Shown here: positions 11,343-19,235 of the stretch, in pieces
Numbering within the stretch: position 1 is the stretch's first letter
How the letters are laid out: every line of letters starts with the position of its first letter
DNA from: Betaproteobacteria bacterium
Lineage (GTDB): Bacteria; Pseudomonadota; Gammaproteobacteria; Burkholderiales; Rhodocyclaceae
DNA: 64,000 bases
Direction: 5' to 3'
Assembly (NCBI GenBank): GCA_016703785.1
Contig: JADJBM010000004.1
Span: 186,001 to 250,000, forward strand
The notes under the pieces: model-generated
The model's database searches: none
Told to the model about the DNA's origin: nothing
What the model saw: only the letters and a program-made list of their open reading frames with translations
Position numbers and translations under genes: made by a program

Positions 11343-11765
11343 ATGAGCGAGGCCGCCCCTGCACGCAACGAACTGGAGGCCCTCCTGCTGGATTTCCACG
11401 CCGGGAACATCGCGCCCGAGGAATTTGCCCGGCGCCTGCTGGGCGCGCAGGTCTTCATGCCAGTGAAGGACGAAAAGCACCGCATCGCCGGCTTCCAGAC
11501 CTCGACGCAGGCCGCGCCGCTGCTGGTCGAGGACGATGACGGCAACCGCATCCTCGTGCTCTTCTCTGCGCCGGATCGCGCCCAGGCCTTTCTCGCCGCC
11601 TACCCCGGCCACGGCGGCGGCATGCTGGCGGAGTTTTCCTGGATCCTGCGCCGCATGGGCGCCGGCATCGCCATTTCCATCAATCCCGACCAGACGCCGG
11701 GCTTCGACCTCGATCCGGAGATGGTGGCGATGGTCGCCGCCCTCCTGCCCGAGGAAGATCAATAG
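11343..11765 (+). CDS. SseB-family protein
   Basis: The 140-aa protein matches the SseB N-terminal domain: helix ELEALLLDFHAGNIAPEEFARRLL, strand VFMPV, then GNRILVLFSAPDRAQAFL and the central PGHGGGM...ISINPDQTPGFDLDPE. The family name comes from a Salmonella protein, but this widespread domain has no settled biochemical role. A ribosome site AAGGA lies 7-8 nt before the ATG, 26 nt after uvrA. It may be read through from uvrA. Confidence 0.8.
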   Translation: MSEAAPARNELEALLLDFHAGNIAPEEFARRLLGAQVFMPVKDEKHRIAGFQTSTQAAPLLVEDDDGNRILVLFSAPDRAQAFLAAYPGHGGGMLAEFSWILRRMGAGIAISINPDQTPGFDLDPEMVAMVAALLPEEDQ

Positions 11766-11808
11766 GCCCCCCGAAAGTCAGCTTCCACGCTACGGCGAAA
11801 GGCTCGCG

Positions 11809-12411
11809 ATGAACCCCAGGATCAGCGAACTGCTCGACCGCATCCGCCAGCTGGAGGAGGAGATCGAGCAGGAGCTCAAGCGCCGCCGTGCCGAACTGCA
11901 TGCCGACTTCGAGGATCGGCGCATCCGCTTCGAACGCGAGATCCTCGAACAGCAGCGGCGCTTCAAGGCCGGCCTGCTGGCTTACATCTTCGGCGCCGAG
12001 CTTCGTCACGCCGCCTCGGCGCCCGTCATCTATGTGGTGGTTTTCCCCCTGCTGCTGCTGGACCTCTTCGTTTCGCTGTACCAGTACCTCTGCTTTCCGC
12101 TCTACCGCATTCCGTACGTGAAGCGGCGCGACCATTTCGTTTTCGACCGCACGCACCTCGCCTATCTCAATCTGCTCGAAAAACTCAACTGCGCCTATTG
12201 TTCCTACGGCAACGGCCTGGCGTCCTACCTGCGCGAAATCATCGGCCGTACCGAGCAGTACTGGTGCCCGATCAAGCATGCACGGCGCGTGCTGCAGGCG
12301 CATCCCTTCTACGACGGATTCGCCGATTACGGCGATGCCGAAGGCTACCGCGGCGAGCTGAAGGCGCTTCGCGCGGCCCTCGCCGAGCTCGACCGGATGG
12401 CGCCACGCTGA
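11809..12411 (+). CDS. Conserved membrane-associated protein of unknown function
   Basis: A 200-aa protein starting at ATG 11809. Residues 1-50 are a charged coiled coil (RIRQLEEEIEQELKRRRAEL). A strongly hydrophobic stretch, APVIYVVVFPLLLLDLFVSLYQYLCF, follows at about 70-95. The C-terminal half is soluble with a cysteine-containing block (LNCAYCSYGNG ... EQYWCPIKHARR) that could bind a metal. Similar hypothetical proteins occur in beta- and gammaproteobacteria, but I know of no function. It ends 4 nt before the esterase gene. Confidence 0.75.
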   Translation: MNPRISELLDRIRQLEEEIEQELKRRRAELHADFEDRRIRFEREILEQQRRFKAGLLAYIFGAELRHAASAPVIYVVVFPLLLLDLFVSLYQYLCFPLYRIPYVKRRDHFVFDRTHLAYLNLLEKLNCAYCSYGNGLASYLREIIGRTEQYWCPIKHARRVLQAHPFYDGFADYGDAEGYRGELKALRAALAELDRMAPR

Positions 12412-12415
12412 ATCC

Positions 12416-13039
12416 ATGCGCGCCGCGCTGCTCGCCTTCTGCGTCATCCTGCTCGCCGCCTGCTCGGCAGAAAGGGCCGCGCCGCTACCGCCCGGCAGCG
12501 TGGTACTGGCGCTGGGCGACAGCCTCACCGCCGGCTACGGGCTGGCGCCCGAACAGGCCTGGCCGGCCCTGCTTGCCGGCAGGACCGGCTGGAAGATCGT
12601 CAACGGCGGCGTCAGCGGCGACAAGACAGACGACGCGCTGGCACGCCTGCCTGCACTGATGGACGAACATGCGCCGGCGCTGGTGCTGGTGACGCTGGGG
12701 GGCAACGACATGCTACGCAAGCAGCCGGAGGCGCAGACGCGCGCCAACCTGGCGCGCATCCTTGAACTGGTGCGCGGCCGCAATGCCCAGCCCGTGCTGC
12801 TGGCCACGCCGCGACCGAGCGTCGCCGGCGCCCTCTTCCAGAATCTCTCACCGCCGGCCTTCTACGCCGAGATCGCCGAAGAAAGACATGTTCCGCTGAT
12901 CGGCGACGCGGTGCCGGCGGTCCTCTCCGACCCCAATCTCAAGCTGGATCCACTGCACCCGAATGCCGAAGGCCATGCGGCGCTGGCCGGCAGGGCGTTT
13001 GACGCCTTGCGCAAGCTGGGGTACGTTCGCCCAAACTGA
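12416..13039 (+). CDS. tesA: Arylesterase / lysophospholipase, SGNH hydrolase (TesA type), lipoprotein
   Basis: The 207-aa protein carries a lipobox-like signal (LLAAC at residues 12-16) and then the four SGNH blocks: GDSLTAGYG with the nucleophile Ser, the Gly in NGGVSGD, GGND, and DPLHPN with the catalytic Asp and His. Such enzymes hydrolyse thioesters, arylesters or lysophospholipids in the periplasm. The next gene is mlaF; an esterase-ABC pairing is familiar, although the usual partner of tesA is ybbA rather than an mla-type ATPase. Confidence 0.92.
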   Translation: MRAALLAFCVILLAACSAERAAPLPPGSVVLALGDSLTAGYGLAPEQAWPALLAGRTGWKIVNGGVSGDKTDDALARLPALMDEHAPALVLVTLGGNDMLRKQPEAQTRANLARILELVRGRNAQPVLLATPRPSVAGALFQNLSPPAFYAEIAEERHVPLIGDAVPAVLSDPNLKLDPLHPNAEGHAALAGRAFDALRKLGYVRPN

Positions 13040-13053
13040 AAACGGAAACCGCC

Positions 13054-13863
13054 ATGCCAGACCAGCAGGACACCCTGATCGAGATTTCCGGTCTCAAGTT
13101 CTCCTATCCCAACCTCGATGTCCTCAAGGGACTCGACCTCGCCGTGCCTCGCGGCAAGGTCATCGCCATCCTCGGCGCCAGCGGCTGCGGCAAGACCACC
13201 CTGCTCCGACTGATCGGCGGGCAACTGCGCCCGGCGGGCGGCCACGTCAAGGTGGACGGCGAGATCATCCACGAGCTGGACACCAACGCCCTCTACGAGA
13301 TGCGCCGCAAGATGGGCATGATGTTCCAGCAGGGCGGGCTGTTCACCGACATGTCGACCTTCGAGAACATCGCCTTCCCGATGCGCGAGCGCACCAACCT
13401 GCCCGAGGAACTGATCCACGACATGGTGCTGATGAAGCTGCACTCGGTCGGCCTGCGCGGCGCCCACGGCCTGATGCCGAGCGAACTCTCCGGCGGCATG
13501 GCGCGCCGCGTGGCGCTGGCGCGCGCCATCGCCCTCGACCCGATGCTGATCATGTACGACGAGCCCTTCTCCGGCCTCGATCCCATCTCGCTCAACCAGA
13601 TCGGCAACCTCATCCGCAAGCTGAACGACGCGCTCGGCGTCACCTCCATCGTCGTCACCTACGACGTGGCCGAATCGCTCAAGGTGGTCGACTACGTCTA
13701 CTTCATTGCCGACGGCAAGGTCGTCGCCGAAGGCACGCCCGACGAGGTTCGCGCCTCGACCGACCCCTTCGTGCGCCAGTTCGTCGACGGCCAGCCTGAC
13801 GGGCCGGTGGCCTTTCATATGCCGGGTCAGCCTCTGGCAGACGAACTCTCGCTGGCAAGCTGA
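13054..13863 (+). CDS. mlaF: MlaF-like phospholipid-transport ABC ATPase
   Basis: The 269-aa ATPase has Walker A GASGCGKTT (41-49), Q-loop FQQGGLFTD, signature LSGGM (145-149) and Walker B LIMYDEP. The GGLFTDMSTFENIAFPMRE segment is typical of MlaF, the engine of the MlaFEDB complex that moves phospholipid between envelope membranes. The usual H-loop histidine is Tyr203 here (VVTYDVAES). No mlaE, mlaD, mlaC or mlaB follows; a terminator and a tRNA come next. The cognate membrane subunits must be elsewhere or absent. Confidence 0.88.
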   Translation: MPDQQDTLIEISGLKFSYPNLDVLKGLDLAVPRGKVIAILGASGCGKTTLLRLIGGQLRPAGGHVKVDGEIIHELDTNALYEMRRKMGMMFQQGGLFTDMSTFENIAFPMRERTNLPEELIHDMVLMKLHSVGLRGAHGLMPSELSGGMARRVALARAIALDPMLIMYDEPFSGLDPISLNQIGNLIRKLNDALGVTSIVVTYDVAESLKVVDYVYFIADGKVVAEGTPDEVRASTDPFVRQFVDGQPDGPVAFHMPGQPLADELSLAS

Positions 13864-13880
13864 ATCCGTTTCGGTATGGA

Positions 13881-13909
13881 AAAAGGCCAACCGCGGTGGT
13901 TGGCCTTTT
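13881..13909. terminator. Bidirectional intrinsic terminator between mlaF and tRNA-Ala
   Basis: A perfect 12-bp stem, AAAAGGCCAACC paired with GGTTGGCCTTTT around a GCGGT loop. The A/T runs at both ends provide a T tract for transcripts from either side. It sits 18 nt after the mlaF stop and 5 nt beyond the 3' CCA of the minus-strand tRNA. Confidence 0.88.
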
Positions 13910-13914
13910 GCATT

Positions 13915-13990
<76 letters not shown>

Positions 13991-14076
13991 TGAAAGAGGG
14001 GCGGATTATAGCCATTTTTGGGGGGGGCTGCAGGAGTGGGTTCGGCCCTCTTCCCGGAGGAGCGAGCGAGGCAACC

Positions 14077-15105
14077 TCAGGTTTCGTCGTCCTCGCCGGA
14101 ACCTGCCGCGGCGCGTTGCAGGCGGTCGTTGACGGCCAGCCAGGCTTCGCCTGCGGGCGGCTTCTGCACGAGGATGCGGGCGCAGTCGAGCGCATCGAGT
14201 TCACGCAGGCTGGCGTAGAGGTCGTGCGCGCAGCCGGCCGGATCGGCCGGCACCTGCCGCCAGGCAACGAGATCGTGGCTGATGGCCTGTGCCGTGGGCG
14301 CCAACACGGCCACCCGCTCGCCGGCGACGAGGGCGTCGCGCAGGGCGAACAGCAGACCGTCGGATGACACCAGCTGCAGCGGCGTGCGCGGCGCATAGTG
14401 GGCTTCGAGGGAACCCGAAACGCGCGGCGTTTCATTCCCTTCTCCGCGCGGCGTTTCCTTTTCATCTCCGCGCGGCTCATCTACATGCGGTGCGGCCATT
14501 TCGGGCGCTCGGCCGATGACCCGCGCAATATCGGCGGCGCCGATGGCGCCGGGCCTCAGCAGCACGGGCTTGCCGCGCGACAAATCGAGGATGGTCGATT
14601 CGATGCCGACCGGACACGCTCCACCGTCGAGGATCAGCGGCACGCGGCTACCGAGTTCCTCGCGCACATGGGCGGCGGTGGTCGGACTGATGCGGCCGAA
14701 GCGGTTGGCCGAGGGCGCTGCAATGCCGCCGTCGAAAGCGGCGAGCAGTTCCAGTGCCAGCGGATGGTTCGGCACGCGCAGGCCGACCGTGTCCTGGCCG
14801 CCGGTGACGGCATCCGGCACATTCGCCCGGCGCTTGAGGATGAGCGTCAGCGGACCCGGCCAGAAGGCGGCGGCGAGCCGTTCGGCCTCGTCCGGCACGT
14901 CGATGGCCCAGCGTGCCATGTGCTCGACCGACGGCAGATGAACGATGAGCGGGTGATCGGCCGGGCGGCCTTTGGCGGCGAAGATCTTCGCCACGGCGAC
15001 CGGGTTGGCGGCATCCGCACCCAGGCCGTAGACGGTTTCGGTGGGGAAGGCGACGAGTTCGCCGCCCTTGAGCAGCGCGACGGCCTCGGCGATCTCAGGC
15101 CGCAT
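14077..15105 (-). CDS. tsaC: L-threonylcarbamoyladenylate synthase, Sua5 type
   Basis: It makes threonylcarbamoyl-AMP from threonine, bicarbonate and ATP for the t6A37 modification of ANN-decoding tRNAs. The 342-aa protein has the YrdC domain (FPTETVYGLGADA, KIFAAKGRP, PSANRFGRISPTTA, VGIESTILDL) in residues 1-210 and a C-terminal Sua5 domain from about 245. The linker contains a short imperfect tandem repeat (EPRGDEK / ETPRGEGN / ETPRVSGS) whose DNA repeats CCGCGCGG three times near 14420-14475. It lies downstream of folD and purE. Confidence 0.95.
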   Translation of the reverse strand: MRPEIAEAVALLKGGELVAFPTETVYGLGADAANPVAVAKIFAAKGRPADHPLIVHLPSVEHMARWAIDVPDEAERLAAAFWPGPLTLILKRRANVPDAVTGGQDTVGLRVPNHPLALELLAAFDGGIAAPSANRFGRISPTTAAHVREELGSRVPLILDGGACPVGIESTILDLSRGKPVLLRPGAIGAADIARVIGRAPEMAAPHVDEPRGDEKETPRGEGNETPRVSGSLEAHYAPRTPLQLVSSDGLLFALRDALVAGERVAVLAPTAQAISHDLVAWRQVPADPAGCAHDLYASLRELDALDCARILVQKPPAGEAWLAVNDRLQRAAAGSGEDDET

Positions 15106-15179
15106 CAGAGTTGCCCCCTGAAAATGCGCCGCGGCAAAGTCAGTCCTGCAGCACGGCGCACGAAACCGGATGAAGCCGG

Positions 15180-15674
15180 TCAGGCTTCGGGCAGGGTTTT
15201 CGCCAGCACTTTTTCGGTCTGGCTGACGCGGAAATCGGCAAGTTTCTTCGCCAGCGCCTTGTCGGAGAGCGCCAGCATGGCCACGGCGAACAGCGCGGCG
15301 TTGGTGGCGCCAGCCTCGCCGATGGCGAAGGTGGCGACCGGGATGCCGGCGGGCATCTGCACCATGGACAACAGCGAATCGAGTCCCTGCAGGTGCTTGG
15401 AGGGCATCGGCACGGCAAGCACCGGCAGTTCGGTCTTGGCGGCCAGCACGCCGGCGAGATGTGCCGCGCCGCCGGCCGCGCCGATCAACACCTTGATGCC
15501 GCGATCATCCGCCATGCTGGCATAGTCGAGCGCGGCGTCCGGCGTACGGTGGGCCGAAAGCACCTTGGCCTCATAGGGGATGCCAAAGCGCTTCAGCGTT
15601 TCGGCACAAACCTTCATGACGGGCCAGTCCGAATCCGAACCCATGACGATGCCGACGAGTGGATGCTTGACCAT
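15180..15674 (-). CDS. purE: N5-carboxyaminoimidazole ribonucleotide mutase
   Basis: PurE moves the carboxylate of N5-CAIR to give CAIR in purine synthesis. The 164-aa class I protein has GSDSDWPVM, the SAHRTPD loop with the catalytic His, GAAGGAAHL and the closing MPSKHLQGLDSLLS. It lies between folD and tsaC. The partner purK, often found directly after purE and before the sua5 gene in betaproteobacteria, is absent from the 74-nt gap. Confidence 0.96.
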   Translation of the reverse strand: MVKHPLVGIVMGSDSDWPVMKVCAETLKRFGIPYEAKVLSAHRTPDAALDYASMADDRGIKVLIGAAGGAAHLAGVLAAKTELPVLAVPMPSKHLQGLDSLLSMVQMPAGIPVATFAIGEAGATNAALFAVAMLALSDKALAKKLADFRVSQTEKVLAKTLPEA

Positions 15675-15693
15675 GGTTGTCTCCCTTGTGGCG

Positions 15694-16554
15694 TTATTTG
15701 GCCGAGGCGCGGTCCGCGCTCTCGATGGTGTTGGCGAGCAGCATGGTGATGGTCATCGGGCCGACGCCGCCAGGCACCGGGGTGATGAGCGAGGCCACCT
15801 CCTTCGCCGATTCGAAGTCCACGTCGCCGCACAGTTTTCCATCCGGCCCTCGTAGTCGATTGATGCCGACGTCGATGACTACCGCGCCCGGTTTGATCAT
15901 GTCGCCGGTGATCATCTTCGGCTTGCCCACCGCCGCCACCAGGACGTCGGCGCGGCGCGTGTGGAAGGCCAGGTCTTTCGTCTGCGAGTGGCACACCGTG
16001 ACGGTGGCGCTGGCGCCGATGAGCAGCAGCGTCATCGGCTTGCCGACGATGTTGCTGCGGCCGACCACCACCGCCTCCTTGCCGCGCAGGGAGATGCCCT
16101 CGGCACTGAGCATCTCCATGACGCCGTAGGGCGTGCAGGAAATGAAGCGCGGATTGCCCTGTGCCAGCAGGCCGACGTTCTCGGCGTGGAAGCCGTCGAC
16201 ATCTTTTTCCGGCGAGACGGCCTCCAGCACTTCGTCCTCGTCGAACTGGGGCGGCAGGGGCAACTGCACGAGGATGCCGTGGATGGCCGGGTCGGCATTC
16301 AGCGCGGCGATCATTCCGAGCACTTCCTCGGGCGATATATCGGCGGCGAACTCATATTTCTCTGAATACACACCAACCGCTTCGCAGGCCTTGATCTTGT
16401 TGCGCACATAGACCTGGGAGGCCGGGTTCTCGCCGACGAGGATCACGGCGAGGCCGGGCTGGAAGCCCTGGGCGGCGAGTTCGGCGGCGCGCTGGCGCAG
16501 GGATTCGCGCAGTTTCGCGGAAAGGGCGTTGCCGTCGAGGATTTTGGCGGTCAT
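15694..16554 (-). CDS. folD: Bifunctional methylenetetrahydrofolate dehydrogenase/cyclohydrolase
   Basis: FolD interconverts 5,10-methylene-THF and 10-formyl-THF, supplying formyl groups to purine synthesis; purE is next in the operon. The 286-aa protein has YVRNKIKACE with the catalytic Lys, the QLPLPPQ segment, DVDGFHAENVG, the NADP-binding VVVGRSNIVGKP and the C-terminal TPVPGGVGPMT. Start and length are standard. Confidence 0.96.
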   Translation of the reverse strand: MTAKILDGNALSAKLRESLRQRAAELAAQGFQPGLAVILVGENPASQVYVRNKIKACEAVGVYSEKYEFAADISPEEVLGMIAALNADPAIHGILVQLPLPPQFDEDEVLEAVSPEKDVDGFHAENVGLLAQGNPRFISCTPYGVMEMLSAEGISLRGKEAVVVGRSNIVGKPMTLLLIGASATVTVCHSQTKDLAFHTRRADVLVAAVGKPKMITGDMIKPGAVVIDVGINRLRGPDGKLCGDVDFESAKEVASLITPVPGGVGPMTITMLLANTIESADRASAK

Positions 16555-16570
16555 GGCAGTCTATAAATGA

Positions 16571-16594
16571 GTGCGGAGCCCGGAGGCTCCGCGC
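16571..16594 (-). terminator. Hairpin after iorB, possible terminator
   Basis: A 10-bp stem (core GCGGAGCC paired with GGCTCCGC, loop CGGA) lies between iorB and folD. On the minus strand it is followed by TCATTTATAG, a weak T-rich stretch. It could end the iorAB transcript. Confidence 0.4.
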
Positions 16595-16642
16595 TATTAA
16601 CGTCATTGGGCGCTATTTTACACCGGCCCGCGCCGGGGGCGC

Positions 16643-17251
16643 TCAGGCCGGTACCGCAGCCTTCGCGGCCGCGGCGCGGCCTGCGGCGAAGGCCTTGCGG
16701 TTCATCTCCACCACACCCTCGCCCTTGCGCGCGAAGCGCTTGACGATGCAGTCGAGCAGCACCTCGGCAGAGAACGGCAATTGGTCGGCGATGGCGCCGA
16801 GCATGACGGTATTGCCCAGGCGCAGGTCACCGAGGTCGCGCGCCAGCGTGGCAGCATCGAAGGACACCGTGCGCACGCCGCGCGCGCGCATGTCGCCGAT
16901 GGGGTCGTCCGGATACTTGAAGAGACCGAGCTCGACCACCGGCGGCACCAGGCGCGCATCATTCACTAGCGCCATGGCGCCGGGCTTGAGGTAGTGCGCC
17001 CAGCGCAGCGCCTCCGCTGCCTCGAAACCGAGCAGCACGTCGGCGGTGCCCGGCGCGATCTGCGGCGAGAGTACCTTTGGCCCGAAGCGCAGATGGGAGG
17101 TGACGACGCCGCCGCGTTGCGACATGCCGGCAACCTCGGTCTTTTTGACGTCATGGCCCTCGGCGATGGCTGCCTCGGAAAGAATCTCGGTGGCCGTCAT
17201 GACACCCTGGCCGCCAATGCCGCAAACGAGGATGTTGGTCGTGTTGGACAT
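16643..17251 (-). CDS. iorB: Indolepyruvate:ferredoxin oxidoreductase, beta subunit
   Basis: The 202-aa gamma-type subunit of the arylpyruvate oxidoreductase pairs with IorA to oxidise indolepyruvate or phenylpyruvate with CoA, giving arylacetyl-CoA, CO2 and reduced ferredoxin. The pattern VCGIGGQGVMTATEIL is the conserved N-terminus, followed by TEVAGMSQRGGVVTSHLRFG. The start at 17251 is 8 nt after the iorA stop; longer readings run into iorA. A candidate FNR/Anr box upstream of iorA should govern both genes. Confidence 0.94.
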   Translation of the reverse strand: MSNTTNILVCGIGGQGVMTATEILSEAAIAEGHDVKKTEVAGMSQRGGVVTSHLRFGPKVLSPQIAPGTADVLLGFEAAEALRWAHYLKPGAMALVNDARLVPPVVELGLFKYPDDPIGDMRARGVRTVSFDAATLARDLGDLRLGNTVMLGAIADQLPFSAEVLLDCIVKRFARKGEGVVEMNRKAFAAGRAAAAKAAVPA

Positions 17252-17259
17252 GATGGGCC

Positions 17260-19131
17260 TCAAACGGGCTGAACGACGATGCGCGGCATGGCCGGCTCGA
17301 AATGGACAATCGCCTCCGGCGCGCAGGGCTGCACGCACAGGCCGCAGCCGGTGCAGGCGACGCTGTCGATGCGCGTGAAAGCCAGTTCGACCTCCTTGCC
17401 CGAGGGCTTCACCACCTTCTCGCGGCGCGTGACGTGGATGGCCGGGCAGCCGACCTCGACGCAGTTGCCGCAGCCGGTGCACTTGTCATCCTCGACGACA
17501 TACGGCTTGAACGGCTTGAAGTCCTCGGTCAGCACGCAGGGCCGGTTGGCGATGATGACGGAGACCTCGTCGATCTTCGTCTCTTCGCGCACGGCCTTGA
17601 ACAACACCGGCAGCTCATAGGGGTCGAGGACGCGGATGCGCTCCTTCTTCACGCCGAGCGCCTCGATCAGCTTCGGGAAATCGATGCGCGGTGCACCCTT
17701 GCCGTGGATGTCGCGGCCGTTGGCCGGGGTGTTCTGGCCGCCGGTCATGCCGACGGTGCTGTTGTCGAGCAGCAGCACGGTGACATTGCCGCGGTTGTAG
17801 GTGATGTCGAGCAGCCCCTGCATGCCCATGTGCATGAAGGTCGAGTCGCCGATGACGGCAAGGATCTTCTTGTTCTTGTCGGTTTCGCCGCGGCCCTTGT
17901 CCATGCCGAGCGCCACGCCCATCGAGGCGCCCATGCAAATGGTCGAATCGAGCGAGTTCCACGGATGGCCGGCGCCCAGCGTGTAGCAGCCGATGTCGCC
18001 GGCGATGGTCAGGTTCTTCAACTGCGACAGGGTGTAGTAGATGCCCATGTGCGGGCAGGAGGCGCACAGGGTGGGCGGCCGCGGAAACAGTGGCGGCAGG
18101 GCCTGCGCCAACTCCGGTGCGGGTGCGGCCTCCTTGCGCAGCAGGCGCTCGACGGCGGGCTTCACCACCTCTGGCGCGAGTTCGCCCATGCGCGGCAGGA
18201 TGTCCTTGCCATGCACGGCGAAGCCGGCGGCCTTCAGTTCGGTCTCGAGGATCGGCTCGACTTCCTCAACCACGACGACCGTGTCGGCCGTCTGCATCAG
18301 CGCCGCCACCTTCTCCAGCGGCCAGGGATAGGACAGGCCGAGCTTCAGCACCGGCGCGTCGGGAAAGGATTCGCGCACGTGCATGTAGGCCGGGCCACTG
18401 GTGATGAAGGCGACGCGGCGATCGCTACCGGGCTCCAGCACGTTGAGCGGCGACTGGTCGGAGAGGCGCTTCAGCTCCTGCTCGCGTTGCAGCATCAGCG
18501 GGATGCGCCGCTTGGCGTGGCCGGGCACCATCACCCAGCGCTCGGCGTTTTTGGAGAAACCCTTCGCCTTGTGTTCGATGCGCTCGCCGACGGTGACCAG
18601 GCCCTTGACGTGGCAGATGCGCGAGGTCAGGCGCAGGATCACCGGCACCTGGTATTCCTCCGACAGTTCGAAGGCGTAGCGCGCCATGTCGTAGGCTTCC
18701 TGCGAGTCGGCCGGCTCGAGCATGGGCACGTGGGCGAAGCGGCCCCAGAAGCGCGAGTCCTGCTCGTTCTGCGAGGACGACATGCCGACATCGTCGGCCA
18801 CGGCGATCACCAGGCCGCCCTCGACGCCGGTCAGTGTCAGCGTCATCAGCGGATCGGCGGCGACGTTCAGGCCGACGTGCTTCATGGCGCTGAAGGAGCG
18901 CGAACCCATCATGGAGGCGCCGATGGCCACTTCCAGCGACACCTTCTCGTTCACCGACCACTCGGTGTACATGTCCGGATAGGTGGACAGCATTTCCAGC
19001 ATCTCGGTCGCGGGCGTGCCCGGATAACCGGCGGCAACCCGGGTGCCCGCCTCCCACACCGCACGGGCCACCGCTTCGTTGCCCGACATCAATAGCCGGC
19101 TCGCCGCCGGCGCTGGCATCACTGCTGCCAT
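17260..19131 (-). CDS. iorA: Indolepyruvate:ferredoxin oxidoreductase, alpha subunit
   Basis: This 623-aa thiamine-diphosphate enzyme subunit has the pyrimidine-binding domain first (MSGNEAVARAVWEAG, YPGTPATEML), then a diphosphate-binding domain (GDIGCYTLG, VIGDSTFMHMGMQGL). It ends with two 4Fe-4S clusters (CTGCGNCVEVGCP and CTGCGLCVQPCAP). It ferments or degrades aromatic amino acids, usually anaerobically. The start is supported by a GGAG site. The promoter region of about 100 bp, shared head-to-tail with phoR, holds TTGATACAGGTCAA. Confidence 0.95.
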   Translation of the reverse strand: MAAVMPAPAASRLLMSGNEAVARAVWEAGTRVAAGYPGTPATEMLEMLSTYPDMYTEWSVNEKVSLEVAIGASMMGSRSFSAMKHVGLNVAADPLMTLTLTGVEGGLVIAVADDVGMSSSQNEQDSRFWGRFAHVPMLEPADSQEAYDMARYAFELSEEYQVPVILRLTSRICHVKGLVTVGERIEHKAKGFSKNAERWVMVPGHAKRRIPLMLQREQELKRLSDQSPLNVLEPGSDRRVAFITSGPAYMHVRESFPDAPVLKLGLSYPWPLEKVAALMQTADTVVVVEEVEPILETELKAAGFAVHGKDILPRMGELAPEVVKPAVERLLRKEAAPAPELAQALPPLFPRPPTLCASCPHMGIYYTLSQLKNLTIAGDIGCYTLGAGHPWNSLDSTICMGASMGVALGMDKGRGETDKNKKILAVIGDSTFMHMGMQGLLDITYNRGNVTVLLLDNSTVGMTGGQNTPANGRDIHGKGAPRIDFPKLIEALGVKKERIRVLDPYELPVLFKAVREETKIDEVSVIIANRPCVLTEDFKPFKPYVVEDDKCTGCGNCVEVGCPAIHVTRREKVVKPSGKEVELAFTRIDSVACTGCGLCVQPCAPEAIVHFEPAMPRIVVQPV

Positions 19132-19197
19132 TCGCCTACTCCAAAAAGGGAATTTGAAAGGGAATGCCGAAACTACTTGCTGGGCGCCCTTCGGCCC

Positions 19198-19211
19198 TTG
19201 ATACAGGTCAA
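19198..19211. promoter_or_regulatory. Candidate FNR/Anr/Dnr box upstream of iorAB
   Basis: TTGATACAGGTCAA fits the TTGAT-N4-GTCAA form of CRP/FNR-family sites, centred about 73 bp before the iorA start codon. Anaerobic activation would suit an oxygen-sensitive iron-sulfur enzyme. No experimental support. Confidence 0.55.
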
Positions 19212-19235
19212 AGGCCGCTCAGACGGGGGCGAGAA

